64,000 nucleotides of DNA. Source: Pseudomonadota bacterium (GTDB lineage Bacteria > Pseudomonadota > Alphaproteobacteria > Rickettsiales > UBA3002). How positions within the stretch are numbered: position 1 is the stretch's first letter; each line of letters starts with the position of its first letter. A program made the translations under genes and the position numbers. The DNA lies in assembly GCA_040384265.1 (NCBI GenBank), contig JAZKJM010000005.1, forward strand, positions 115,166 through 179,165, read 5' to 3'. This document shows, one piece after another, positions 1 through 6,632 of the stretch. The notes under the pieces were generated by a model. That model was not told where the DNA came from. It searched no databases and saw nothing but the letters and a program-made list of their open reading frames with translations.

Positions 1-281
1 TCGATCTCGCGGCGGCTTCAGGCGGCAACTGCAAGCTGACCAAGCGCGACGCTGTTATCACCACGGATAATGGCGTCATCATCATCGGCTACACCAACAT
101 GCCCAGCCGCGCCGCGTCGGATGCGACACCGCTTTACGCGCGCAATTTGCTCACCTTCATCACCACGCTGATGATCGATAAAACCACCAAAACGCTCACC
201 GTCCAGTCCGACGACGAGCTGATTCGCGGCACGCTGGTCACCAAGGGTGGCCAGGTCGTTCACCCCGCGCTTGCACGCTAA
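1..281 (+). CDS. pntAA: NAD(P) transhydrogenase subunit alpha part 1, 3' end only (partial)
   Basis: The open frame enters from the left edge (codons begin at position 3) and ends with TAA at 279-281, giving the last 92 residues. The product is the NAD(H)-binding domain I of the proton-translocating transhydrogenase, which couples hydride transfer between NADH and NADP+ to the proton gradient at the inner membrane. The tail reads through the family's conserved C-terminal part (an IGYTNMPSRAASDAT stretch followed by LYARNLLTF). A three-gene split of the enzyme is usual in alphaproteobacteria. pntAB follows after 9 bases with an AGGAG site, so the genes form one operon. The N-terminal Rossmann fold lies outside the window. 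Confidence 0.95.
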   Translation, partial: DLAAASGGNCKLTKRDAVITTDNGVIIIGYTNMPSRAASDATPLYARNLLTFITTLMIDKTTKTLTVQSDDELIRGTLVTKGGQVVHPALAR

Positions 282-290
282 GGAGCCCTT

Positions 291-698
291 ATGACCGATC
301 TCACCACCATCAGCAAACAAGCGGACGTGCTGGCCGAGCAGGCAAGTGTGCTGAGCGCGCAAAGCGCCGAGCTGCAAAACCAGATCGCCCATGGCGGCAT
401 GGTGGACCCATTCATTTTCGGCCTCACCGTGTTCGTGCTGGCCTGCTTTGTGGGCTATTATGTCGTCTGGCGCGTCACCCCGGCGCTGCACACGCCGCTG
501 ATGAGCGTCACCAACGCCATTTCGGGCATCATCATCGTCGGTGCGGTCATCGCGCTTGGGCCTGTCGGGCCGAATGGCTTCGATTTCTCGCATATGCTCG
601 GCTTCATCGCCGTCACCATCGCCAGCATCAATATTTTCGGCGGCTTTGTGGTAACGCAACGCATGCTCGATATGTTTAAAAAGAAGGAGCGTAAATAG
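291..698 (+). CDS. pntAB: NAD(P) transhydrogenase subunit alpha part 2
   Basis: A 135-residue membrane subunit forming the alpha-side part of the proton channel (domain II). A hydrophilic coiled-coil-like N-terminus (about residues 1-38, rich in Gln, Ala and Ser) is followed by three or four hydrophobic helices (about 40-62, 68-90 and 97-122) and a short basic tail (KKKERK). The start is chosen from the AAGGAG site 7 bases upstream of ATG. Its TAG stop overlaps the GTG start of pntB (TAGTG), which implies translational coupling. The N-terminal extension is somewhat longer than in minimal PntAB proteins. Confidence 0.95.
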   Translation: MTDLTTISKQADVLAEQASVLSAQSAELQNQIAHGGMVDPFIFGLTVFVLACFVGYYVVWRVTPALHTPLMSVTNAISGIIIVGAVIALGPVGPNGFDFSHMLGFIAVTIASINIFGGFVVTQRMLDMFKKKERK

Positions 699-2095
699 TG
701 TCATCCCTCGCCTATCTCGCCTACCTTGCCGCCGCCGTGTGCTTCATCATGGCGCTGCGTGGCCTGTCCTCACCTTCCACCGCCCGCCGCGGCAACCAAT
801 ACGGCATGGCGGGGATGGTCATCGCCATTCTCACCACCTTCACCCTGCCGCAAGTGCAGTCGTATGCGTATATTTTGCTCGGCATCGCGGCCGGTGGCGC
901 TATCGGCACCCTCATCGCCAAGCGCATTGCCATGACGGCGATGCCGCAGCTGGTCGCCGCGTTCCACTCGCTGGTCGGGTTGGCGGCAGTGCTGATTGCC
1001 ATGGCCGCACTCTGGTCGCCGGAATCTTACGGCATCGGCATCAGCGGTGAAATTCACCTGGGCAGCCTGATCGAGATGAGCCTCGGCGTCATCATCGGTG
1101 CCATCACCTTCACCGGCTCCATCGTCGCCTTCGCCAAGCTGCAAGGGCTGGTCTCGGGCTCGCCGGTGCGGTTTCCCAAGCAGCATCTGTTCAACGCAGC
1201 GTTGGGCTGCGGCTTGCTCGTGCTGCTGCTGCTATTCTGCGCGACGGAAGCGAAACTCATTTTCGTGCTGATGGTGCTGATCGCGCTGGCGCTTGGCGTG
1301 CTGCTCATCATCCCCATCGGCGGGGCGGATATGCCGGTCGTCGTCTCCATGCTCAATTCGTACTCCGGCTGGGCCGCAGTGGGCATTGGCTTCACGCTGG
1401 GCAACCCGCTGCTCATCATCGCCGGCGCGCTGATCGGTTCCTCGGGGGCCATCCTCAGCTACATCATGTGTAAGGCGATGAACCGCTCGATCATCAACGT
1501 CATCTTCGGCGGTTTTGGGTCGGCCCCAGTGGAAGCTGGTGGTGCGGCGGTGAAAGATGACCGCCCGGTGAAAACCGGTGCTGCGGAAGACGCCGCCTTC
1601 ATGATGGCCAATGCGGATTCCGTTATCATCGTCCCTGGCTACGGCATGGCGGTGGCGCAAGCCCAGCACGCCGTACGCGAGCTGGCCGAGGCGCTGGAGC
1701 ATAAAGGCATCAAGGTGCGTTACGCCATTCACCCCGTCGCGGGCCGCATGCCCGGCCATATGAACGTGCTGCTCGCCGAAGCGAATGTGCCGTATGACAA
1801 CGTGGTCGAGCTGGAAGAAATCAACAATGATTTCGCCACCACCGATGTCGCCTATGTCATCGGCGCCAACGACGTCACCAACCCGGCCGCTAAATCCGAT
1901 CCGAAAAGCCCGATCTACGGCATGCCGATCCTGAACGTGGGCGATGCCCGCAACGTCATCTTCAACAAACGCTCCATGGCCGCCGGTTACGCCGGCATCC
2001 AGAATGAGCTGTTCTATCAGGACAACACAATGATGCTGTTCGGCGATGCCAAGGTGGCAACCGAGAATCTGGTGAAGGCGCTGAAGGCGCTTTAA
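698..2095 (+). CDS. pntB: NAD(P) transhydrogenase subunit beta
   Basis: A 465-residue beta subunit. Residues 1 to about 270 are a string of hydrophobic helices that complete the proton channel. Residues from about 285 onward are the NADP(H)-binding domain III, with the fingerprint GYGMAVAQAQ near residue 317 and GANDVTNPAA near 390. The length is normal for the family. The GTG start overlaps the pntAB stop, and the AAGGAG at about 684-689 is the likely ribosome site. It is the last gene of the operon, and a strong hairpin terminator follows within 10 bases. The enzyme normally supplies NADPH for biosynthesis. Confidence 0.97.
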   Translation: MSSLAYLAYLAAAVCFIMALRGLSSPSTARRGNQYGMAGMVIAILTTFTLPQVQSYAYILLGIAAGGAIGTLIAKRIAMTAMPQLVAAFHSLVGLAAVLIAMAALWSPESYGIGISGEIHLGSLIEMSLGVIIGAITFTGSIVAFAKLQGLVSGSPVRFPKQHLFNAALGCGLLVLLLLFCATEAKLIFVLMVLIALALGVLLIIPIGGADMPVVVSMLNSYSGWAAVGIGFTLGNPLLIIAGALIGSSGAILSYIMCKAMNRSIINVIFGGFGSAPVEAGGAAVKDDRPVKTGAAEDAAFMMANADSVIIVPGYGMAVAQAQHAVRELAEALEHKGIKVRYAIHPVAGRMPGHMNVLLAEANVPYDNVVELEEINNDFATTDVAYVIGANDVTNPAAKSDPKSPIYGMPILNVGDARNVIFNKRSMAAGYAGIQNELFYQDNTMMLFGDAKVATENLVKALKAL

Positions 2096-2103
2096 AGACC
2101 ATA

Positions 2104-2133
2104 AAAAGGGCGCCAACTTGGGCGCCCTTTTTT
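2104..2133 (+). terminator. Intrinsic terminator after pntB
   Basis: GGGCGCC, a short AACTT loop and GGCGCCC are followed by a run of six T and preceded by a run of A. It lies 8 bases after the pntB stop and could work in both directions. Confidence 0.85.
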
Positions 2134-2200
2134 ATTATCGCGGCTTTCTATTTTCTTAAATATACCTGCTGCATGTTTATGCTAGCGACAACAAGCCAAT

Positions 2201-2230
2201 AAAAAAACCCCGCTCATTGGCGGGGTTTTT
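2201..2230 (-). terminator. rpsU: Intrinsic terminator after rpsU
   Basis: Read on the minus strand, ACCCCGCC and GGCGGGGT arms around an AATGA-type loop are followed by seven T. It lies about 30 bases after the rpsU stop codon. The A-run on the other side makes it potentially bidirectional. Confidence 0.85.
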
Positions 2231-2258
2231 CATTATGAATTATGTACTAAGCAAAAGC

Positions 2259-2462
2259 CTAGTCGAACATATCCGATTTTTTGCGTGCCAGTTTGCGGGC
2301 GCGGCGAACAGCTTCACCAGCTTCGCGCACTCGTTTTTCGGACGGTTTTTCGTAATGCTTACGCATTTTCATTTCGCGGTAGATCCCCTCACGCTGCATC
2401 TTTTTCTTCAATACGCGCAAAGCCTGATCCACGTTGTTATCACGAACAACTACTTCAACCAC
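2259..2462 (-). CDS. rpsU: 30S ribosomal protein S21
   Basis: A 67-residue, strongly basic small-subunit protein. It carries the family N-terminus ([20 protein letters not shown]) and a C-terminal Arg/Lys helix ([10 protein letters not shown]), and its length is typical. The start is GTG with a GGAAGGGGG purine stretch about 9 bases upstream; no nearby ATG fits. S21 helps base-pairing of the mRNA Shine-Dalgarno sequence with 16S rRNA. The gene is monocistronic here, with its own terminator, and is divergent from gapR. A perfect DnaA-box nonamer lies about 70 bases upstream. Confidence 0.96.
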   Translation of the reverse strand: MVEVVVRDNNVDQALRVLKKKMQREGIYREMKMRKHYEKPSEKRVREAGEAVRRARKLARKKSDMFD

Positions 2463-2529
2463 GAGACAATACCCCCTTCCGACAATGTTTAGGCGTTAGT
2501 TAATAAGGAGCGGCAACCTAACACACCGT

Positions 2530-2538
2530 TGTGGATAA
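2530..2538 (-). promoter_or_regulatory. DnaA-box-like nonamer (TTATCCACA) between rpsU and gapR
   Basis: The minus strand reads exactly TTATCCACA, the consensus DnaA box. It is the only exact copy I saw in the rpsU-gapR divergent region, so it looks like a single regulatory or titration site rather than a replication origin. Binding is inferred only. Confidence 0.4.
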
Positions 2539-2651
2539 TGGCAAGGGCTAGATTGACCTGCGGGGGCACTTACCCCCATATTCATGATCCGCCCCGCAAA
2601 CGGGGATGACGGTAAAAAAAGAAGCGAAAACAACATCAAAAGGTGAGCCCT

Positions 2652-2939
2652 ATGCAAAAAGTAACCACCGGTGGCGTCGAAGTGCCAAAACTGCGCAGCT
2701 ACATCGAGCGGATCGAACGGCTGGAAGAAGACAAAGCCGCCATCGCCAGCGACATCAAAGACGTGTTCGCGGAAGCCAAATCCAACGGATTCGATGTGAA
2801 AGCCATGCGCTCGGTCGTCCGCCTGCGCAAAATGAAATCCAACGAGCGCACCGAAGCCGAATATATGCTCGAACTCTACAAACGGGCCCTCGGCATGGAC
2901 AGCACCATGGACGAAGAGGACGATGCCGAAGCGGCATAA
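2652..2939 (+). CDS. gapR: GapR-family nucleoid-associated protein (DUF2312/UPF0335)
   Basis: A 95-residue protein with the family core: an N-terminal helix LRSYIERIERLEEDK, then DIKDVFAEAKSNGFDVKAMR, RLRKMKSNER, a tetramer-forming LYKRALGM and an acidic tail. In Caulobacter the family binds overtwisted AT-rich DNA ahead of forks and RNA polymerase and helps topoisomerases. ATG 2652 is preferred to the in-frame GTG at 2643 because AGGTGAG lies 4 bases before it. The gene is monocistronic and divergent from rpsU. The family assignment is firm; the cellular role is inferred from Caulobacter. Confidence 0.9.
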   Translation: MQKVTTGGVEVPKLRSYIERIERLEEDKAAIASDIKDVFAEAKSNGFDVKAMRSVVRLRKMKSNERTEAEYMLELYKRALGMDSTMDEEDDAEAA

Positions 2940-3001
2940 GCCCAGCAATATTTGCCTCGTGAGTGTGACTTAAGCCACCTCACGGGGCAACCCAACTGCC
3001 G

Positions 3002-3361
3002 TTATCTGGCCTTGCTGCAATCGAGCTTGTCTCCATATTTCTTCAGGTCGCCTGACATCTCTCCCTTTCTCGATGTGCTGCCTACGCCGTTCCACTGGTG
3101 GCCCGGGAACGTGCCGGACTGGGTCCCGAAGTCCATCTTGGTGTACTCTATCCCTGCCGCCCCTTCCAGCGGCGCCACCCCTGCAGATCGCGCAAGGGCC
3201 ACCAATGGAGCATAAGTACTGTGGTCCACAGGCACAGTCGCTGCGCATCCCGGTGCGGGATCGTACTTGCGGATCGTCACCTCCGGCGCATCGCTATTTG
3301 GCTCCTGCACCGTGACAGAAACGCCGTTCTTCTCGTCTTTGAGTACTATTCTGCTGCCCAT
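3002..3361 (-). CDS. Hypothetical protein, 119 aa
   Basis: I do not recognise this family. The start chosen is ATG 3361, because GGAG lies 6 bases upstream; an in-frame ATG at 3388 would add nine residues (MWTWLAGVV) without a clear ribosome site. The protein is soluble-looking. It begins GSRIVLKDEKNG, has a beta-rich N-terminal half and a lysine-rich C-terminus ending LDCSKAR, and has no signal peptide from this start. It stands alone, behind the terminator of the structured-RNA region and tail-to-tail with gapR. Codon use is less GC-extreme than its neighbours. It may be a small accessory gene. Confidence 0.55.
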   Translation of the reverse strand: MGSRIVLKDEKNGVSVTVQEPNSDAPEVTIRKYDPAPGCAATVPVDHSTYAPLVALARSAGVAPLEGAAGIEYTKMDFGTQSGTFPGHQWNGVGSTSRKGEMSGDLKKYGDKLDCSKAR

Positions 3362-3400
3362 CACAACTCCTGCCAACCATGTCCACATGCGTTTATCATC

Positions 3401-3438
3401 AAAAGAAACCCCGTCAACCTTGCGGTTGGCGGGGTTTC
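3401..3438 (-). terminator. Strong intrinsic terminator of the DUF465/structured-RNA transcript
   Basis: On the minus strand the arms GAAACCCCGCCAACC and GGTTGACGGGGTTTC (one mismatch) enclose GCAA and are followed by TTTT. It ends whatever is transcribed leftward through 3440-3595. Confidence 0.8.
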
Positions 3439-3590
3439 ATTATGGGGAACTAGGAAGTCCCCCTCTCGAAGTTCCGTCAGCTAAGTGACGGAGCCTACCC
3501 AGTGCAGCGTATGCCTGGGAATGAGGTGGGTTCCGCATCACGTACCGTATACTCGCAGGAAGTAACGGATTCGTGCACGGAACCCCGCGT
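3439..3590 (-). ncRNA. Candidate structured RNA: four consecutive hairpins before a terminator
   Basis: The 150 bases between the DUF465 stop and the terminator contain no gene but fold almost completely. Stem 1 (3528-3585) has arms GGGTTCCG and CGGAACCC continuing inward through CACG/CGTG, CCGT/ACGG and TACT/AGTA around a 7-base loop. Stem 2 (about 3494-3526) has CCCAG/CTGGG arms. Stem 3 (3473-3492) has perfect TCCGTCA/TGACGGA arms. Stem 4 (3444-3462) has GGGGA/TCCCC arms. The T-tailed terminator at 3401-3438 sets the minus strand as the likely sense. It could be a free small RNA or a structured 3' UTR of the DUF465 mRNA. I compared it by eye with 6S, tmRNA, SRP and RNase P landmarks and could not assign it. 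Confidence 0.5.
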
Positions 3591-3595
3591 TCACA

Positions 3596-3787
3596 TCAGG
3601 CCGCGTCCTGACGCTGGCCGGTTTGTGAACGTATGCGTTCCAGCTCTTCCTTGAGCAGAAGTTTTTGCTTTTTGAGGGTTTGCAACATCCCAATATCGGG
3701 AGAAGGCCGACGGGACTCCTCCGTAATCAGGTTTTCTAATTTGAGGTGCTTATCTTGAACCGTAGCGTAGTGTGCGTGGAGTGTCAT
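3596..3787 (-). CDS. DUF465/YdcH-like small coiled-coil protein (copy 1)
   Basis: A 63-residue, highly charged protein with a single long predicted helical hairpin. The first helix is HAHYATVQDKHLKLENLI. The second carries the family-like LKKQKLLLKEELERI segment near residues 38-53, and the tail is short and polar. The function of the family is unknown. ATG 3787 is preceded by a purine-rich GGTAGGTAG about 5 bases upstream. A second DUF465-type gene lies at 47045-47236. Downstream on the same strand come the structured-RNA candidate and a terminator, probably on one transcript. Confidence 0.7.
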   Translation of the reverse strand: MTLHAHYATVQDKHLKLENLITEESRRPSPDIGMLQTLKKQKLLLKEELERIRSQTGQRQDAA

Positions 3788-3913
3788 AATGCTACCTACC
3801 TTTGCTTTGTGCGAGCAAGGAAACCCGGTGTTTCCTTTGAAATGTCGAAGGAGCGGCGATCATCAAAAAATAAGGCTGTTCCTTGGTGACAGACCTATAA
3901 AAGCAAACCCGCC

Positions 3914-3941
3914 TTGATAAGGCAACCACAAACGCAGTCAA
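3914..3941 (-). promoter_or_regulatory. Probable promoter for the DUF465 gene and downstream RNA
   Basis: Minus strand: TTGACT (-35), a 16-base spacer, then TATCAA (-10). It would give a 5' UTR of about 120 bases, which carries a GGAAAC/GTTTCC hairpin just before the ribosome site. Confidence 0.35.
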
Positions 3942-4110
3942 CAAAATAATAATATTTTTGCACAGAGGATTGACATTTCTGTACACCGCAGCCGCCCTGC
4001 GACAGCATCGCTTCATTTTGACGCGTATTTAATTATTAAGTGGATAGATTTTGCTGGCGCTCCGGGCTTCACAATTAACCATTATCGCCTTTCGACACTA
4101 TCCCCTCGTT

Positions 4111-4183
4111 TTGTCACCCCGGGCCTGTCCCGGGGTCCCGCCGTTCGGCTGGGCCGGATGCCGGGACAAGCCCGGCACGACAA
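4111..4183. repeat. Palindromic element, family A copy 1 (73 bp)
   Basis: Begins TTGTCACCCCGGG and ends with the near-inverse GCCCGGCACGACAA. It contains two hairpins (CCCCGGG/CCCGGGG, and GCCGGG with CCCGGC) separated by a short spacer. Copies of exactly the same length occur at 28562-28634 (inverted) and 47343-47415. Confidence 0.85.
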
Positions 4184-4241
4184 TGGTGGAGGGATTCAGT
4201 TAAGAGCAAATCATAAAGGCGAGGATGTACTTGAAGAAGCC

Positions 4242-4538
4242 CTACTCTTCCTCATCAAACCGCCGCTCAACGAGGGCGACGATGGCGGCGACGGCTTGCT
4301 CGGCATCTGCGCCTTGCGCGTTCAGCTCGATCTCGACGCCTTTTTCAGCAGCAAGCATCAGCAGGCTGAGGATGGAGGTGGCGCCCGCTTTGGCGTTCTC
4401 ATCGGGCAACTCATCGCCGCGCGGCAGGCGGATTACTTCGATTTTCGCGTCATAGGAAACGGCAGTTTTCACCAGCTTGGCTGCGGCGCGGGCATGCAGG
4501 CCCTTTTTATTGCAGATGGTAACGCGGGCGCTGGTCAC
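4242..4538 (-). CDS. ptsH: PTS phosphocarrier protein HPr
   Basis: A 98-residue HPr. The phosphorylated histidine is His15 in GLHARAAAK. The regulatory serine recognised by HprK is Ser55, in GATSILSLL, shifted from the classical position 46 by an insertion around RLPRGDELPDE that is usual in alphaproteobacterial HPr. Its ATG overlaps the EIIA-Man stop by four bases, so it is translationally coupled. The cluster has no EI and no sugar EIIB/EIIC in view. HPr here probably relays phosphate from a distant EI (PtsP type) to EIIA-Man and PtsN, with HprK setting its serine phosphorylation. Confidence 0.95.
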   Translation of the reverse strand: MTSARVTICNKKGLHARAAAKLVKTAVSYDAKIEVIRLPRGDELPDENAKAGATSILSLLMLAAEKGVEIELNAQGADAEQAVAAIVALVERRFDEEE

Positions 4539-4945
4539 GCTTCGCTAACCTTTTTAAGCAGGTTGCTGGCGACGTTGATATATTTGCGGCCCGCTTCCTG
4601 CGCGGTCATCACCGCGTTGAGCAGCGGCATCGCGTTGCGCACGCTGATGAGCTTAATCAGCATCGGCACGTTCACCCCCGCGATCACCTCAACTTTGCCC
4701 GGCACCATCACCGAAATGGCGAGGTTGGACGGGGTGCCGCCAAACATATCGGTGAGAATGGCGACGCCAGTGCCGGTATCCAGCTCGTTCACGCGCGCGA
4801 TGATTTCCTCGCGGCGGCGCTCGATGTCGTCATCCGGACCAATAGGAATGCTGATAACAGATTGCTGACGGCCAACGACATGCTCGGCCACGGCGATAAG
4901 TTCCGTACCAAGCGCACCATGTGTGACGATGATAATTCCGATCAT
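4535..4945 (-). CDS. PTS system mannose-family EIIA component
   Basis: A 136-residue EIIA of the mannose family (ManX N-domain, EI24-like fold). The phosphohistidine is His9 in VTHGALG, and the TDMFGGTPSN motif lies near residues 65-74. No EIIB, EIIC or EIID partners are present, so it is most likely a signalling acceptor of phosphate rather than part of a sugar permease, as known for the alphaproteobacterial PTS-Ntr. It follows hprK after 43 bases and overlaps ptsH by four bases. Confidence 0.93.
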   Translation of the reverse strand: MIGIIIVTHGALGTELIAVAEHVVGRQQSVISIPIGPDDDIERRREEIIARVNELDTGTGVAILTDMFGGTPSNLAISVMVPGKVEVIAGVNVPMLIKLISVRNAMPLLNAVMTAQEAGRKYINVASNLLKKVSEA

Positions 4946-4988
4946 TCGCCTGAATTAGGCCAGTCCCGAGCCAATTGCAACGGTTTAT

Positions 4989-5456
4989 CTACGGCAGGCG
5001 GGTCGGATGCCAATCCGGCGCCAACATGCGCCCTTCCTGCATCGCTTTGAGGGCCAGCAGCAGGGTTGCGGCAGCGGTTTTGGGCACGGCGGGCACCCGC
5101 ACATACGGCACCGCCAGCCCGAGGATATCGTAAAAAGCTGGCTCCGGCAGGCGACTATCCACCGCCGCGTCCAGCTCCACCACCAGATGGATGGGGTGCG
5201 TGGGGCTGAGATCGTTCACCCGCATGAGGCCAAAACCGCGCAGCTCCATCACCCCTGCGATTTCAGCCGGGGCGGAGGCCTCGATGCGGCCCTCGCTCAG
5301 GCGCAAGCACACCTGGTCATCGGCAATGAGCGTCGCACCCTGGAGGATGGCTTGCGCCGCGAGCAGCGATTTACCGCTGCCGGATGCGCCCAGCAGCAAA
5401 CAGCCCGCGCCGTGATAGGCAAAGGCCGTGGCATGGATGCGGGTGGTGGCCGCCAT
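4989..5456 (-). CDS. hprK: HPr kinase/phosphorylase, short alphaproteobacterial form
   Basis: About 155 residues, corresponding only to the C-terminal kinase domain of the Firmicutes enzyme; this short form is normal in alphaproteobacteria. Walker A is GASGSGKS near residues 23-30, and the HprK signature GVMELRGFGL lies near 68-77. It phosphorylates or dephosphorylates Ser55 of HPr and so gates PTS phosphate flow. The ATG at 5456 overlaps the ptsN stop (TGATG); an in-frame GTG at 5459 is the alternative. The order ptsN-hprK-EIIA-ptsH gives one compact PTS regulatory operon. Confidence 0.9.
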   Translation of the reverse strand: MAATTRIHATAFAYHGAGCLLLGASGSGKSLLAAQAILQGATLIADDQVCLRLSEGRIEASAPAEIAGVMELRGFGLMRVNDLSPTHPIHLVVELDAAVDSRLPEPAFYDILGLAVPYVRVPAVPKTAAATLLLALKAMQEGRMLAPDWHPTRLP

Positions 5457-5893
5457 CACGCGGCGGCGAGCACGGCGAGCACATCGTCGCGGTCGCCCGT
5501 TTCAAGCTGTGCGCGCGCCGCGGGATCGCGCAAAACACCCGCAATGCGGGCCAATGCCTGCAGATGCGCCGCATCCGCCCCTTCCGGTGCGAGCAGGGCG
5601 AAAATGAGCGCAATCGGCGCGCCGCTGTCATAGACAATCGGAATCAGCGGCCGTGCGAAGAAGCCATACACCCGGTGCACCCCGGCAATCCGTGCATGCG
5701 GGATGATGACACCGCCGCCCACGCTTGCATTCAAGCGGGCACGGGCGAGCAGCGCCTGCGCGATGACCGGCGCCCGCGCACCGGTTATTTCCGATGCGCT
5801 GGCGCTGATCTGCTCGATTGCGGATTCAAGGGAATAGGCCTTGAGATGCAGCAGCACCCCATCGGGCGGCACAATGTCGGCGATGAATGCCAA
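5456..5893 (-). CDS. ptsN: PTS IIA-like nitrogen-regulatory protein PtsN
   Basis: A 145-residue EIIA-Ntr of the fructose/mannitol EIIA fold. The active-site histidine lies in IIPHARI near residue 66, preceded by the conserved VGGGV loop. In other proteobacteria PtsN controls potassium transport, stress responses and sigma-54-linked functions. It follows hpf with almost no gap and overlaps hprK. Association with rpoN and hpf is the classical arrangement, but here two CpaF-like genes separate rpoN from hpf. Confidence 0.93.
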   Translation of the reverse strand: MAFIADIVPPDGVLLHLKAYSLESAIEQISASASEITGARAPVIAQALLARARLNASVGGGVIIPHARIAGVHRVYGFFARPLIPIVYDSGAPIALIFALLAPEGADAAHLQALARIAGVLRDPAARAQLETGDRDDVLAVLAAA

Positions 5894-5896
5894 CCG

Positions 5897-6475
5897 CTAC
5901 GCCGCGATGCCTTCAGGGTCGACCCAGGAAATATTCCCATCCACCCGGCGATAGACCACGTTGATGCGGCCACTCCCGGCGTTGAAGAACATGAGCGCGG
6001 GCAAATCGGCGAGATCCATTTTCATCACCGCATCGCTGACGCTGAGCGTCTCGATATTGGCGGTGGTTTCGGCCACCACCACCGGTGCGCCCTCTTCCGC
6101 CAGCTCGGCATCATCCTCGGATTTGAGGACATATTTACGCGCGGTCAGTGCGCGCAACTCTTTTTCGCTGCCGTGATGGCCTTTGAGGCGGCGCTTATAG
6201 CGGCGCAGTTGTTTTTCGGCTTTAACGGCAGCCGCTTCGAAGGCAGCGTAAATTTCGCCCGCGGTGCCCTGGCTTTTGAGCAGGATGCCCGAATGGGTGC
6301 CGGTGTTGCCATGAATATCGACGCGGAACTGGTGGTGCGGGTCTTTGCTGACCACCACATCCACGCTGACGATGCGGTCCAGATATTTTCCCAGCCCTTC
6401 GCTCAGGCGTTTTTCAACATGCTCCTGAAAGGCGGAACCTAAATCGACATGGCGTCCCGAGATGTGAAACTGCAT
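5897..6475 (-). CDS. hpf: Ribosome hibernation promoting factor, long form
   Basis: 192 residues from ATG 6475, which has AAGAGGAA just upstream; the open frame extends further but without family similarity. The N-terminal S30AE domain (about 1-100) starts MQFHISGRHVDLG and binds the decoding region of the 30S subunit. The C-terminal domain (about 135-190) contains MFFNAGSGRINVVYRR and DGNISWVDPE, the dimerisation module that lets one long HPF tie two ribosomes into a 100S particle. It is cotranscribed with ptsN and hprK downstream. Confidence 0.94.
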   Translation of the reverse strand: MQFHISGRHVDLGSAFQEHVEKRLSEGLGKYLDRIVSVDVVVSKDPHHQFRVDIHGNTGTHSGILLKSQGTAGEIYAAFEAAAVKAEKQLRRYKRRLKGHHGSEKELRALTARKYVLKSEDDAELAEEGAPVVVAETTANIETLSVSDAVMKMDLADLPALMFFNAGSGRINVVYRRVDGNISWVDPEGIAA

Positions 6476-6632
6476 AAATTCCTCTTTTCGTTGGGAAATG
6501 GGATGATCCTGTAGCAAATGCGTGATCGCGCAAACGATGTGGGCGATAGTTTCAATATAGGCCTTCTGCGGGCATATTTCCAGAGGATTAGCACGAAAAC
6601 TTCGTGATATTTTTATCGCTACGCTGCGCGTT

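Larger units (their letters stand above)
3788..4241. other. Intergenic region between DUF465 and ptsH
   Basis: It holds the probable DUF465 promoter and UTR on the minus strand, an AT-rich stretch at about 3940-4070, and a 73-base palindromic element at 4111-4183. The one open frame here (3792-4016, minus) runs through the promoter and has no ribosome site, so I do not call it. Confidence 0.6.

Noticed and set aside
2463-2651. Replication origin at the DnaA box upstream of gapR
   Set aside because: Only one exact DnaA box, no AT-rich unwinding element and no dnaA, hemE or parAB neighbours.
3439-3590. 6S RNA (ssrS), tmRNA, SRP RNA or RNase P RNA at the structured region
   Set aside because: None of the landmark sequences is present: no tRNA-like T-arm with CCA, no GGAAG SRP loop, no RNase P conserved core, and the multi-hairpin layout is not the single bulged rod of 6S. 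Left unassigned.
3792-4016. 74-codon minus-strand frame upstream of the DUF465 gene
   Set aside because: It overlaps the probable promoter and 5' UTR, has no Shine-Dalgarno and an odd Arg/Cys start.
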